Source of the DNA: Gracilariopsis chorda
Taxonomy: Eukaryota; Rhodophyta; Florideophyceae; Gracilariales; Gracilariaceae
Assembly: GCA_003194525.1 (NCBI GenBank)
Contig: NBIV01000125.1
Coordinates: forward strand, 62,001-126,000
DNA length: 64,000 bases
Direction of reading: 5' to 3'
Program-made: the position numbers and the translations under genes
Shown here: one piece after another, positions 1 through 11,100 of the stretch
Numbering within the stretch: the stretch's first letter is position 1
Layout: each line of letters begins with the position of its first letter
Notes under the pieces: generated by a model
The model's database searches: none
The model's input: only the letters and a program-made list of their open reading frames with translations
Told to the model about the DNA's origin: nothing

Positions 1-450
1 CCCATCTGTAGGTCACTACCGCCAGGAATGGAAGCAATGGCTTACTAAACGGGTCCCCGCAGCGCGGAAGTCTATGGAACGCGCACAAGCCGCGTACAAG
101 TAGAATTTCGACGCTCGTCTACGAGATAATGCTCCCCGCATACGGGCTACTACCTACGTTTTTATACGGAAATAATATTATAACCCGGAACGGGAGAAGC
201 GTCACAAGCTTTCGTTTGAGACGGATGGACCATTTAAAGTGGTATAAGTTAACTACGACACTGTCGTAGTGGAAATGGGCAACCCACACGAGCGGATTTC
301 CCGCGATCGTGTTGTACCTGCCCCTCCTCCCTCGTCTGCGGTTGTCCTGTAAACAGGTAAAGCCACCTCTACGGAATCAGTAAGGCCGGAAACCCCCGGA
401 CCAAATATACCGACTACTCTACCACACCCTACTCGGGGCCTCTCAGAATT
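1..450 (+). mobile_element. Ty3/gypsy-type LTR retroelement fossil, integrase 3' end
   Basis: Conceptual translation of the plus strand shows the C-terminal part of a Ty3/gypsy integrase: a charged helix (QEWKQWLTKR), then a beta-barrel-like stretch with DGPFKVV and NPHERISRDRVVP, typical of the end of gypsy pol. The left part of the element lies outside the window. The copy is clearly broken, with several breaks, and looks old. No LTR could be recognised on its right side. Family assignment rests on the integrase tail alone. Confidence 0.6.
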
Positions 451-2245
451 ACCGACTTTGTTGGAACCCCCGGCTCAGCCGGATCATTCACTCCCAAACG
501 GACCTTTCCTTACTGCTAACATTACCACCTCTTGGGCACACATCTACACCCGCCATGTGGGATATCCTACTGCTACTCCCCTTGTTCCGTCTAAGGAGGA
601 GGAGGGGACCTATCGCTCCGATGGGAATTTACTACCATTGCAACGGGATCTGAGCCATGGAACACGGAAGGTCGATGAAGCCTCTCAATCGCCCACACAG
701 GGTTTCGGAACGACGCAGTTACACCGTATGATACGGGAGAGTGGACCGAAATCGCAGTCTGTAACCCTGAACCAGGGTAATTCTCTGAATGAGGATAGCG
801 GTATCGTTTCGCAGACCCCTCACCAGGGTGCAATTGCAGAACCGTCGTCGACGGAATTTCCCGCCAAAACGGATTCCTCAGCACCATCCACACCGCTGAT
901 AGCGGGCAACGCACGCGTTGGAACACCCGCAACTCTGGAAATTGAAGAGACCCTCTTGAGGGAGTAAAGCAGGAATGCACCTCTTGCAACTCACCTCCCT
1001 AGCTCTACAGCCCCGGGTTTGTGAACCGATCATAACGAGAATGTGATCCGAACTTTGGAGATCAAATTGCTGAAGTATCTGCGAAATTGCGGTTATATAC
1101 CGAGCGTCTCGGAAACATCCGGCGTCCTCGCCAGGTTTAAACCGGTCGTCCTGGATGATGCATCTCTTGAGGAAGGCATCACACCTCAATTAGAGGCAAA
1201 GTCCCCGGACAGGGTGTCCATGGCTCTAGCTGTACACGTCCCATCAGGGAGTTTGAGGCAACACACCGGAGCACCAGAAGTAACCTCCAGATACCGGGGG
1301 CCAACACAGCAGTGCACGGCGCAGCCGGACAGTGTAAGGCCCCAAGGAAGACGGAACGCAAGGAGGCGGTTTAGGACCACATGTTGTGGGAGTCACGTGA
1401 ACGCACGGAGATTGTGCGCCCCGCACCACTCATCGCACGACGTGGAAAGCCGTACAAGAGAATGACCACCGCAACTCCTTCAAAGCGGCAAGATGCTCCC
1501 AAGCTCTTGGTTCGACCGTACTACCGTCAACATGGGACGGAGGTCCCCCCGTACACTAGCGGTACGACCCAATTACCGTATAACGCGGCACCCGTTCCAC
1601 GAAGACACCCTCTTGAGGGATATTACTCCGCACTCTGCGCCGCAACATTCGAGCGAAGCCAGCACGTTGCATCCTGACAAAATATTCCGTGCCACAGGCA
1701 ACCCCTGACAAGTGAGGCCACCATAACACGGCAAGACCGGCAAGTATAAAAACAAGAGTTTGTAATTGACCGACTCGTCGGGCATACCTGGAATCAGGAA
1801 GGTATCCTAAGATATCGCGTCCGTGGGTACAGATATGACCCAAGCTGGGACACCATTGGAACCCATCGAGCACCTCCCCCGTTCCAAAGTTTTCCAATAT
1901 CAACGCAGTGTGGGTACTGCGAATCCAGCTACGCTGTGAAACGCCCAAGTGGTATAAAAACGCCGCGAAGCCGGGGAAGGTAGGAAAGAGGAGGACACCC
2001 CCTTTTTGTATGGACTCCGTCAAGGATGGGAATGACGGAGAGAACGCCGTTCTAAACGGGAGATTTTACTCAGGAGCCTCGCGCTCGTGTGTGATGCTAA
2101 GCTACACTACTGGCTAAGCCAGGGAAGGAGACCAGGATACTAGATTAGAGGTTCGACCCCTCCCCATCGCCCGGGGTGTGACCACTCGCAAAGCAGTAAT
2201 CCAATGCATCTGCCATCGCGGTGACGTCACCCGAAACCACGGCAG
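451..2245. repeat. Degenerate repeat-rich DNA next to the gypsy fossil
   Basis: There are short open stretches on both strands but none has recognisable domains. A short motif around CTCTTGAGG recurs near 952, 1164 and 1611, suggesting diverged tandem or satellite-like structure. It is probably the flank or untranslated end of the retroelement to the left. No gene is called. Confidence 0.4.
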
Positions 2246-2248
2246 CGC

Positions 2249-4190
2249 TTAAACCCCCTCCGCGGAGGAAGCCGGCAATGACATCACTTTAATTGACTTT
2301 AACCCTGCTGGGGAGTGAAGGCACGGCGCTCGCAGTCGGAGGACTGGGAACCGGAAGCACCCCTCGGGTGATTCTTTTAGGACCATGTCGGCAACATCTA
2401 CTTCCATGTCCCCCGGCTTTTCGGGTTTGTTGTCGACCATGGGGTCATCCCCGCTATACGCGTGGAGTAATCGTCGGATTTGACGTACCCAATCGGGTGG
2501 TCGTCCAGCACGTGCCACGGTGCGTCGCGGAGTTCCCTCGCCTCTTCGGAGGAAATCTCCCGGAACTCCCAGGATTTGAAATAGATCAAAACCCCCGCAA
2601 GTGCGGTGTTTCTACCAAGACCCGGACCACTGGTGCCTCCACCGTCGCCGTCAAGCCGACCGATCTGTTCCAGTGGGACCTCGCTCCAGTCAATACTGTC
2701 GATCAAACCAAGTAATTGTAGTACTTCGTCATAGTTGAGAATACCCCCAAGGGGGACACTGAGGTCCAGGTCGCGAATAGCGGCCCGCACACGCTGTTGG
2801 ATGAACCACAGTTGATACTGGTCATAAACCTCAGCAAGGATATACGCCGCAGGGCGGGCAGCCCAGTCGGTTACAATTACCGACGAAAGCCCCGACAGGG
2901 GATCCTGAATCAGGAAGGAACAGAGGTACGTGAGTGCCAGCGGGAGGTAAACGTAGCAACCCCGGCAGGCCTTGTGAAACCGCCACCATTTGAAGAGTGC
3001 ACCATACCGACCCTGTCGATGAGGCGGAGCAATCCGCTCAATCTCCACATTTTGGTACGGGACAAAGTACCCGAATCGAGATCGCCAGCGCCGTTCATAT
3101 TGGATGAAGTTTTGGAGGAACGTAGACCGGGACCGCCGGGGAATGTACCGGAATTCTGCCCGAAGTATCGATAGTTCTCAAGACAGGGCTTCTTGCCGCG
3201 CAGCGGGAAAGTTCCCCACCCGAGGGTTTCGAGGCTGGCCATCCGTTTGCCGTAACCGATTTCACCGCGCGGGCAGAATAGGCTGAAGTCGAAGCCAAAG
3301 CCTGTAGGCACCGGGAATTCGAAAGGCGCCCGGCTTTGCCGTTGATATGCGATCCGCACCAGTGGCGCGTGAGCCACACTCGTGGATTCTCCCGAGTGTC
3401 ATCGGATAGGGTGCACCGGGATTGCAATTCGATGCCGCCAGTCTCACGACGAGGTGACGAGGCTGGGTAGATCCCCGGGCCGGGTACCGAAAGCATCCGT
3501 GTAGGCCGAAACCAAATCCTCTTCGAGGGCAGCGATGGGATGGAACCACGGCGCAAGCCAGAGCTGAGAGGCGTGACTCCAATTCATCGGATCTAACCCT
3601 AAGAAGGCATTATAAGAAGGCCCAAGTCGCCGCCGGGGTCGGTCCAGGAGTAGCCACCGCTGGTAAAAGTTGGAACCCATGCTGGGACGCTGCGCCAATG
3701 TTGGTCGGCTTTGCCGCAGTTCGCCTCCCTGTGGCAAGGGTACCGACCGGAAACCAGTTGTGAAGTTCCCGACTGGAGTCGGCCTTGAAGGTTGGTTGTT
3801 GTTGTTGCTCATATTCCCCTTTGTAAGGGTGTGATCTGAATGAGTTGAGTGGGAAGGAGAAGAGCGTTCACTTGTGGAAGGCTGGTTCGCTGCTTTTGCA
3901 GGAGGTTGTTTCTCTGAGGAAGAGGTGTGACCCGGTGACCCAGAGAGGTCTGGAATATTATCACCCATTTTTCGCTGGGATTCGCAGGCGTTCGTGGTTG
4001 CTTTCCTCACTAAGGAAGGGGATATGAAGTGCGATGCCTTCAAGGAGGAATTCTTGGTACTTCGTTGATTTCTCGAATGTTTCCGTAATGTAGTCATTGC
4101 ATGAACTACGACCACTAATAGTGGATTTGAAAAGTGAGAAACAGAAGAGTCAATTGGCCGTTGGCCACAGTAGTGGGCATGAACCACCAA
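2249..4190 (-). mobile_element. Possible retroelement (gag-like) fossil, minus strand
   Basis: Several long minus-strand open stretches follow one another here. The first (near 4190-3444) is rich in Ser, Thr, Asn and Gln at its start, then acidic and Trp-rich. The last (near 3048-2398) is acidic and helical. The pieces sit in different frames and the locus is broken in about three or more places. No reverse transcriptase or zinc knuckle is visible. A structural (gag-like) region of a retroelement, opposite in orientation to the integrase fossil at the left edge, is my best guess; an unknown decayed gene is the alternative. Confidence 0.3.
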
Positions 4191-5284
4191 AGTGGAGTAA
4201 GTTAGTTAATTGTATTTATTATTTTTACACCCATTTCTGGGATGGATAGTACTTAGTGCGCCGGCGAGTTGTCGTCGCACCGGTAAACGTTCCCCAACAA
4301 GAGACCCGGACCTGGGAATTGGCTCTAGACTTCACCGCCTTCGTGTGTTCTCTAATCCTCCTTGGAGGGAAGCAACGTAGCATAAGGAAAGTCTATGCAC
4401 CTTGCCTATCTAAAGGACCCGAGAATTCGGATTAGTATTCGAACTGTCTTGGTGCTCGCCTTGTGTAACGTTTATTTATCGGCACTGCCGTTAGTCTTCG
4501 TCACAAAACTCGTGGCTCAGCTCCCCCTTACTTTTCCCTTTACAGGGTGGTTTTCCCGCCACCCACGGCTAGTGTTTGCGCGTGCTACTAACATGGAACC
4601 CTCACCTCTCTAGAAGACGACCACTCACACACACCGCTACTGCGGATACCTGATTCTTGCCTCAACTTCCTTATGCAAGTCACGAACAGTGGCCTCGGCC
4701 GTAAAACTCGACATAGTCGTTCCACTCTAAGGATGACTCTAACAATATGGGGTGACCTCTAACGAGGAAAGATCCCGAATATCTTTCGGTGTACTCCCGC
4801 TTCTGGGCATTGCACTACAAAACCAGTGGTTTTTGCAACAAAATAGCGCATGAACTAGTCGTTCGTCTATGAAAAGCAATTAAAGATGGCTTCTGCTCGA
4901 ACTGTATCCAATAAAAACTTCCAGAAAAGCCCACTACCAGCGCAGTGTAGCGTAGAGCACCTTGTCCATAAATTGCAGTAGCTCTTGCTTGGCTGAAGTT
5001 TAAGCAATGCAAGATTACCCAAACTGTTGTCGCAGCATCAAAAAACTTCCACGTGGTTTGTTAGTTCTGATATCTTCCTATATTGTGATTTGATTTTGAT
5101 TTGATTTTGGAATTGAGATCTTTTTTTTGTTTTGTTGCACAGAACATTACAATAATGTTTTGATAGAACATGTTTTTTGTTTGTGCATTTTTGTGGTTTC
5201 AGAGGTGGCTTGGACTATCTCTCTCTTTTTTTCACTCTTTTCTGTGTTTAATCAAGAATGTTTTTGGTACTACCTAAAGTCACG
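4191..5284. other. Intergenic, no gene seen
   Basis: AT-rich spacer between the fossil region and the Harbinger element. The last 200 bases are strongly T-rich with short GATTTTGATTTGATTTT repeats. No conserved coding sequence is seen. Confidence 0.5.
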
Positions 5285-5438
5285 TAAGAGCATCTCCAAC
5301 GGCACCCAAGAAACGGGAGCAAATAAGCAAAACGTAGCCAGCGTGGCGAGCAGTAAATGGCTGTGCGCATTTTGCTTATTTGCTGATTTGCTTCTACCTG
5401 GACTCATCTCCAACGGCAGGACAACACCAAACCCTCTC

Positions 5439-6746
5439 ATGTCGTCTGAGCTTATCAACTACGAGCTTGATGAAGCACTGGACGAGCTGCTACAATCTGC
5501 TTTGAGCAGCTCGGACAGCGATGACGACAACCGAACTCATGGCGGATTTATTGCGAATCGAAGTCGCAATCTTGACCGCAGCCGTGAACAGGGGTATACC
5601 CAGCTACTCCGTGACTATCTCTGCATAAACCCCGTTTATCACGACGGTCACTTTCGTCGAAGATTTCGATTGTATAAACGCATATACTACAGTGTGTGCA
5701 ACACACTGCAACAGAGATACGAGTACTTTCAAACAAGGATTGACTGCACAGGAACTGTGGGATTTCGAGCAGAACAAAAGGTCGCTGCAGCTCTGCGCCT
5801 CCTTGCATATGGCAGCGCCACAGACAGCGTAGATGAGTATATTCGAATGGCGGAGTCCACAGCATCGGATTGCTTGAAACGCTTTTGCAAAGCTGTGGTA
5901 GAAACGTTCAAGGAGCAGTATCTCCGATGTCCAACAGAAAATGATTTGCAAAAGGTATTGCAAAGAACCCGTAGGTTGGGGTTCCCTGGAATGATTGGAA
6001 GCATTGATTGTTGCAAGTTGATGTGGAAGAACTGTCCGGTTGGGTGGAGGGGACAATATCAAGGAAAGGAAAAAAAGCCGGCTCTCACTTTGGAAGTTAT
6101 TGCTGACGACAGACTCTACATTTGGCACGCCTTCTTTGGTACACCGGGTAGTGCTAACGACCTTAGTGTTTTAGAAGCTTCACCCCTCCTCAACAAGATC
6201 GCGGATGGTTCCTTCCCGCCAAAGGTTTCGTACACTGTGAACGGAAAAGAAAGGGACGTACCGTATTTTCTATGTGACGGAGTGTATCCGAAATACCCCA
6301 TTTTGGTCCACACGGTTCAAGAACCAGTAACCAAAAAGGAGAAAAACCTTGCCGTTTGTCAGGAAGGGCGCAGAAAGGACGTTGAATCCGCTTTTGGTGT
6401 TCTGCAGGGACGGTGGCATATCTTGCAAAGGCCGTCAAGGTTTTGGTATGTATCAAACATGAGAAACATCATGTATTGCTGTATAGTTTTGCATAACATG
6501 ATGGTGGAGGAGGGCTTAACAGACGAGGAAGAGACATGGACGGCAACTGCTTTAAATAGGTTCTCTGGTGCAGAGATCGTTCACAGCGGAACGCCAGTTT
6601 GGGCTAATGAAGGTGAACCAGAGGTCGTTTCTGGTTCTATTGCTGCACTGTGCAGAGGACAGGAGTTTTTGCGGGACGAATACAAACAGGCATATCTGCA
6701 GAATGACGTCATGGATCATTTATGGTCTTTACTAGGAACGTCGTAA
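5439..6746 (+). CDS. PIF/Harbinger DDE transposase (ORF2)
   Basis: Endonuclease of the transposon, 435 residues from the first ATG inside the TIR (MSSELINYEL); the open frame extends further left but that would cross the element's end. The DDE_Tnp_4 / HARBI1 fold is visible: an N-terminal helical region, first catalytic Asp in GSIDCC, an Asp in LCDGVYP, and the catalytic Glu in VESAFGVLQGRW. SANDLSVL and VLHNMMVEE are also typical of the family. The frame is uninterrupted and the three acidic residues are present, so the enzyme looks capable of cleavage. It normally needs the Myb-like ORF1 protein to bind the ends and enter the nucleus, and that partner looks damaged here. Confidence 0.93.
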   Translation: MSSELINYELDEALDELLQSALSSSDSDDDNRTHGGFIANRSRNLDRSREQGYTQLLRDYLCINPVYHDGHFRRRFRLYKRIYYSVCNTLQQRYEYFQTRIDCTGTVGFRAEQKVAAALRLLAYGSATDSVDEYIRMAESTASDCLKRFCKAVVETFKEQYLRCPTENDLQKVLQRTRRLGFPGMIGSIDCCKLMWKNCPVGWRGQYQGKEKKPALTLEVIADDRLYIWHAFFGTPGSANDLSVLEASPLLNKIADGSFPPKVSYTVNGKERDVPYFLCDGVYPKYPILVHTVQEPVTKKEKNLAVCQEGRRKDVESAFGVLQGRWHILQRPSRFWYVSNMRNIMYCCIVLHNMMVEEGLTDEEETWTATALNRFSGAEIVHSGTPVWANEGEPEVVSGSIAALCRGQEFLRDEYKQAYLQNDVMDHLWSLLGTS

Positions 6747-6943
6747 ATGGGGTAACTCATTAGGGTATGTAGAGAAAGACTTGGTGCCGCGCCGACGACA
6801 AAAATTGAAGATCTTTCTCACGCGGTCGCGCGAGCCCCTTCGCTCGCAAGCTCGCTATGGCGCTCAACGCTCCCTTGTGAGACGTTTTGGCAATCCTCGC
6901 TCAGGTTCTGCAATTTCAGTGTAGGAACCGTTGTCATCATGCA

Positions 6944-7877
6944 CTATTTATGGGCAACTTTGGTAGGACTATCATGATCCACATTGACGATCTTCTCCGC
7001 CTTGTCGCTCGATTGATCACCTTGATAAGACACTCTGCACCTTTTAACTGCTCCTTCAGCATTTTCTTCCTCTTCCTTGAGTTTTTCTAACACTCTCTTG
7101 CGCAAAATGCGAAAGAACTCGGCTGCTTCAGGGCTGCTATCTCCACATGCAGTGAACAAAGATATGTCATTCTGCCTCTCTATCTCATCTGCTCGTTTAA
7201 GTTGGAGCTGCTACGCCTGTCTCGCTACCTTTATCTTCTGTTCATAGTGTTTTTGCTTCATGAATTCTACTTTCGAAGCTTTGCGGCCTTGTGGTCGTTG
7301 TGCGATGGAGACTTTTCCAACTTCTTGCTCTTTCTCGACGTCAGTCTGTCTTTTTTCCCCTCAGTAAAATCTAAATCTACTGTATTGATCTCAGTAGACG
7401 TAGTAGGGAAAATTTCTTGTGAGGAATACGATTCAGAGGCAAAATTTGGATGGCAAACTTTGGATGCTTTCTGAGTACCTCCCACGCTCCAGCAAATTTA
7501 AATGGTTCTCCTACATCATCAGTTGGCGACTTCATTTTTATACCGTTGTAAAGGCCCGTTTCCATGCTTACCAAGTCCTAGGCCTTGTATCCCGAGGGAT
7601 TAAGGCGTTGAAAGCGAGCAACGCACGCCGAGAACAAGGAAAACTTTGTAGACATCAATTTCACGCGATTAAGAATAGACTCAGCAGACCGCAGTGCACG
7701 GTTTGGAGGTTTGAATAGCTCATTGTATATTTTTGCAATGGCTTTGTAGAAGAGCTTATTCTTGCGGTCAATGCAGATGATGGGATCTTAGGAGGTTTTC
7801 ATGAACGTTTTGGCAATAGCAGTGTCTTCGTTCGGCGAAAAACTGGGCCCTCGTGTGGTGGCTTTCTTTGGTTCCAT
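6944..7877 (-). pseudogene. Harbinger ORF1 (Myb/trihelix-like), decayed
   Basis: Minus-strand remnant of the accessory DNA-binding protein of PIF/Harbinger elements. Starting at 7877 the translation begins MEPKKATTRGPSF and continues, across frame changes, with an acidic start, a NRALRSAESILNRVK helix, PFKFAGAWEVLRKHPKF (the conserved F-x-x-x-W-x-x-L segment of plant ORF1 and NAM-associated proteins), and a coiled C-terminus rich in Lys and Glu ending near 6944. In-frame stops occur near 7790 (TAA) and 7583 (TAG), and a frame change falls near 7470-7490. These could in part be introns, but the first stop sits inside conserved sequence. The element is therefore probably defective unless another copy supplies ORF1. 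Confidence 0.65.
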
Positions 7878-8069
7878 CGTGTACACTGGTTCCTAGTAGG
7901 AACTTCCTACAACAAGTTGTTGCTTGACTGGAATGGAAGGAGGAAGAACGATGGAGTAGCTCTATCTAAGTCGTTCAACATTCAGTATTTTGGTTCTTTG
8001 GCGCCAAAACGTCTGCTGTTGGGCCATTGACAACATTGCACGTGGATAGTGCTTTGCTATCGGTCGTTT

Positions 8070-8130
8070 GAACAGGTTAGTATTTCCGGACCAAATCGTC
8101 CTGATTTGGTTCGGAAATACGAACCTGTTC
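8070..8130. repeat. 61-nt near-perfect hairpin inside right end of Harbinger
   Basis: Two 28-nt arms (8070-8097 and 8103-8130) are inverted repeats with 26 of 28 matches and a 5-nt spacer. It lies about 90 bp inside the right TIR. It may be a subterminal binding structure for the transposase complex, or a small foldback element nested in the transposon. Confidence 0.8.
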
Positions 8131-8223
8131 AAAATTTTGCTCCTATTCTTGCTCTGTTGGAGATGCGAAATGCAGCAAAATAGTTTTTTACTGTTTTGCT
8201 CCTGCCCGTTGGAGATGCTCTAA

Positions 8224-8830
8224 GGTTGTTTGTTTTGGTTTGCAGAACCAAGCAAGGTTGAAGTATTGTTCATTGTTTGGTGTTTTTGTGTTGTCTCTGT
8301 TTATTTTGGTGGTTTGAAGGCCTATTTTGATCGTTTTGGTGGCTAGTGCTCATCTATTTTCTACCAAGCAAGTTACCTTTGTGCTAAATTTGTCGCCACC
8401 GGAATGGGGTCTTCAAACCGCATGGTAAATTCGAAAAACACGCTCTGTGCTGCCAAATCATATTCATTCTTTTTTTTTTGAGTATGGTCATTTGACCTCA
8501 TATGAGGTCAAGAGACCAGTCGCATAGACACTCCAGCTACACGTAGCTAGATATCTAGATATCGAGACATCTAAAGACCTGGTAGCCATCAACTCATGTG
8601 CGGAGCAACTGACTTCGAGAGAGAGCTACCTAAAACACGATGTCTGCCACCCTCTTATGATCTGCATCGTCGTCCGTCTATTAGATGATAGTACGTTGGA
8701 TGTTGCGCTCTGTGTCAAGATTTGTGCATTTCTGCGTTCCGGCTTGTCAATGTTACAGGCCAACTAACGAGATCTCATCATCCTAATAACAGTTATTAGT
8801 TCTTCGCTTCTCCGTGCTTGCGAAGAGGAC
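8224..8830. other. Intergenic; 20-bp perfect palindrome
   Basis: Spacer between the transposon and the ferredoxin gene. It holds a T10 run followed by the perfect palindrome TTGACCTCATATGAGGTCAA (8492-8511) and a shorter palindromic GATATCTAGATATC just downstream. The last few hundred bases are the presumed promoter of the ferredoxin gene. No other coding signal is seen. Confidence 0.6.
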
Positions 8831-9625
8831 ATGAATTCCGCCTACCCTGCATGGGCCTCTCCTGTACCTTTAGCGTTGAACAACTCCGCAAGAGTTTTGA
8901 CCGTGAGCCTGACACCGCTCAAACCGACACAAAGACGATGGAGTTCGACTGTGAGAACAATACCTTGCGCAGCAGCACGATATGAAGAAACCCCATCTGA
9001 TTACGATGTTCTAGAGAAGAGAAAAGAAGACTACTTCAGAGCTCTGGAACAAGTCACAGAAGCAGAGACGGCCTTGTCAAATCCTCACGGCACAAAAATG
9101 TCTCACGAGATGATCCAATTTGATGCAAGTGGGTTAGGACCTCTTGATCGTTATGTGTATGTTGAAGAGCGGGACTGCATTGGATGTACGCATTGTGCGA
9201 CTACTGCACCCGGTACTTTCTTCCTAGAAGACGCATTTGGCCGTGCACGTGTGTACAACCAGCTAGGCGATACGGATGATACGATTGCCGAGGCGATTGA
9301 TACTTGTCCAGTGAACTGTATCTACTATGTTGATTGGGAGGATCTTGTGAAGCTTGAACTAATGCGCAAAGACCAGAAGATTAACAATTGGGCCCGACTT
9401 GTTGGAGGTCAGGATGCTATGAATGCGAGAAAGGGTAAGCGAAAGACTAAGGTTATGGACAGCGGTGTGATGCGATGCGAAGACTGTCCTGGTCGCGGTT
9501 GTCGTGAATGCCCGTTGTATGGGGTAGGAGAGAACCCAGAATATCTCAAGCGGAAAGCCATGCGGGAGGTACAGAAAAGGCAAAAGAAACAAGAACAAAG
9601 AAAGAGATCAAGAAAGCGCCTTTGA
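8831..9625 (+). CDS. Plastid-type [4Fe-4S] ferredoxin-domain protein with C-terminal Cys4 motif
   Basis: 264 residues. The first ~50 are Ser/Thr/Arg-rich with few acids, like a plastid transit peptide. A single-cluster ferredoxin domain follows, with C116-x2-C119-x2-C122 and C159-P, and an extra Cys at 163. The segments DRYVYVEERDCIGC and AIDTCPVNCI match the bacterial/plastid one-cluster ferredoxins fused or related to plant DnaJ-ferredoxin proteins (DJC76-type), though no J domain is present here. Near the C-terminus is a second cysteine group, C216-x2-C219-x4-C224-x2-C227, then a very basic Lys/Arg/Gln tail. It probably carries electrons or assists assembly in the plastid stroma; the exact partner is unknown. 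The basic tail suggests RNA or nucleic acid contact (inference). Confidence 0.85.
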   Translation: MNSAYPAWASPVPLALNNSARVLTVSLTPLKPTQRRWSSTVRTIPCAAARYEETPSDYDVLEKRKEDYFRALEQVTEAETALSNPHGTKMSHEMIQFDASGLGPLDRYVYVEERDCIGCTHCATTAPGTFFLEDAFGRARVYNQLGDTDDTIAEAIDTCPVNCIYYVDWEDLVKLELMRKDQKINNWARLVGGQDAMNARKGKRKTKVMDSGVMRCEDCPGRGCRECPLYGVGENPEYLKRKAMREVQKRQKKQEQRKRSRKRL

Positions 9626-10822
9626 CAAGTACAATTGTCAACGGCATGAACCAAGTACTACACATGAGGAAGTGCGAGCTGCCCCAATCGATGTCTCGCG
9701 AGAATGTAAAACGAAACAAACCCTCTTTCTAACCGCTTACTCGGCGAGATGCGACGCATCTACAAGCATCAAATGCATCTAATGTGCGAACCAATGCGAA
9801 AATCCAAACCCCCTCCTCCGCACAACAGACGCACATGCGCCTAACTGGTCAACATGCTTGGAAGACGATGCGATGATTCCACGATAATGACAGTCTAGTG
9901 TCGTGTGCTTAGCTTTCTCGTAAGGGAATACCTGTAACCGGTTTTCCTCTACTCACAGACACGTCTCGCCCGTGACCTTCCCAAACTTGATTCCCAACGG
10001 TGGTATCCTGCATATACTGTGGTATCACTACCCCTTCGTAATCGGGAGATTGTTTCCATCCAAATGTAAATGAACAATGGCAACGCACGGTTTTCCAAGC
10101 AACTTGCATTTCCGTCTGCGAGCCTGACCGGACAGAGTACGCTCATAAGTTTAGAAGAAAAGGCACGTTTGGACGGTACAAGGTGGCATTGTTGACATAA
10201 GGCGGCCCTACGTCAACCGAGTACGAAGGGACGGCGGTCCGCAGCGCTCTGTGCTTGATATAACAATCTCATAAACCAAAGATACAAAGACAAAAGTATA
10301 GATCTTGCTGACCTACGACATTAAAGCTCAGTAGTTGGCCTACAATGCCACAGATAGGTGTCTACCCTATATCTAAGTGTCGAATCTCGACTAAAACTAA
10401 TCATCTCAAAGCTAGTGAGAGAAGAACAGGAGGTTCTGAGAAAGTCAATGAACACCCGTTAGGCTTGAACACAACGTACTCATCACAAACTTTCGCGTGC
10501 TTGGTGACAAGAAGTGCCCGGAGGCTTAAGCCCCACGGGTGACAGAGCTAGTGCTGGGGCCAGTTGTTGGCCACATATTCTATGCTAGTCTACCTCTGAT
10601 AGGCCGATCGGCGCACTGCCTACTGACAAACATAACCATCGTCTCCGAGTCACCTAGAGTTATATCTGGACCATCGCGGGCTTGCTCTATTCTTTCAACT
10701 GTCGAGTACCACCCGGAGGCTAGTCCACCCTCATATTCACATGATGAGATGGAAAGAAGATTTTCCATGGTGTTGCCACAGTTGGTATATGTTAAACTTT
10801 CAGTATCGTGCATCCAATAAAC
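9626..10822. other. Intergenic, no gene supported
   Basis: Downstream of the ferredoxin gene. It contains only short open stretches without domain features. Composition and broken frames suggest decayed repeats. Confidence 0.4.
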
Positions 10823-11100
10823 TCAGCCTCCAACCTTGGGATTCCGGGAAGCACCCCAACAGTGCTCGCAAATGTTAGCGCCGGATGATAATTCAAGATC
10901 GGTCAGGTCCTGCTCGGCGTTCTTCGCGATCCACTTCTCTACGTCTTCGTGAAGAGAGTCAGATATCTGCATTACCTCACAGATGTCAGGGTATTCCTCT
11001 ATTCTTTCCAGGTGCACTTTGCAGGGCTTCGGAAAGGCAAACTCTGCGGAATATGGTATAGCAGGAGGCACCTGATTAGTGTGCAAGAGCTCGTTTTGTT
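10823..11100 (-). pseudogene. Orphan C-terminal coding fragment, truncated by repeat
   Basis: A minus-strand open stretch of about 90 residues ends at a stop at 10823. It reads like a real soluble protein (EEYPDICEVMQISDSLHEDVEKWIAKN as two helices, then a CEHC motif and GASRNPKVGG). Going upstream it runs straight into a LINE 3' end on the other strand at about 11100, so its 5' part is missing or displaced. I do not recognise the family. It may be the last exon of a gene broken by the insertion, or a captured fragment. Confidence 0.35.

Larger units (their letters stand above)
5288..8220 (+). mobile_element. Complete PIF/Harbinger DNA transposon
   Basis: The ends are perfect 15-bp terminal inverted repeats, GAGCATCTCCAACGG at 5288-5302 and its complement at 8206-8220. 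They are flanked by a 3-bp duplication TAA (5285-5287 and 8221-8223), the hallmark TWA target site of PIF/Harbinger elements. A second copy of the TIR core lies inside each end, near 5405 and near 8155-8167. The element carries two genes in convergent orientation: an intact DDE transposase on the plus strand and a decayed Myb/trihelix-like accessory ORF on the minus strand. At 2,933 bp it has the usual size of an autonomous member. Perfect TIRs and TSD suggest a fairly recent insertion. Confidence 0.92.

Noticed and set aside
2090-2180. tRNA-like T-arm (GGTTCGACCCC)
   Set aside because: No matching acceptor or anticodon stem could be folded; the T-stem has a mismatch. Probably chance or a tRNA-derived repeat remnant.
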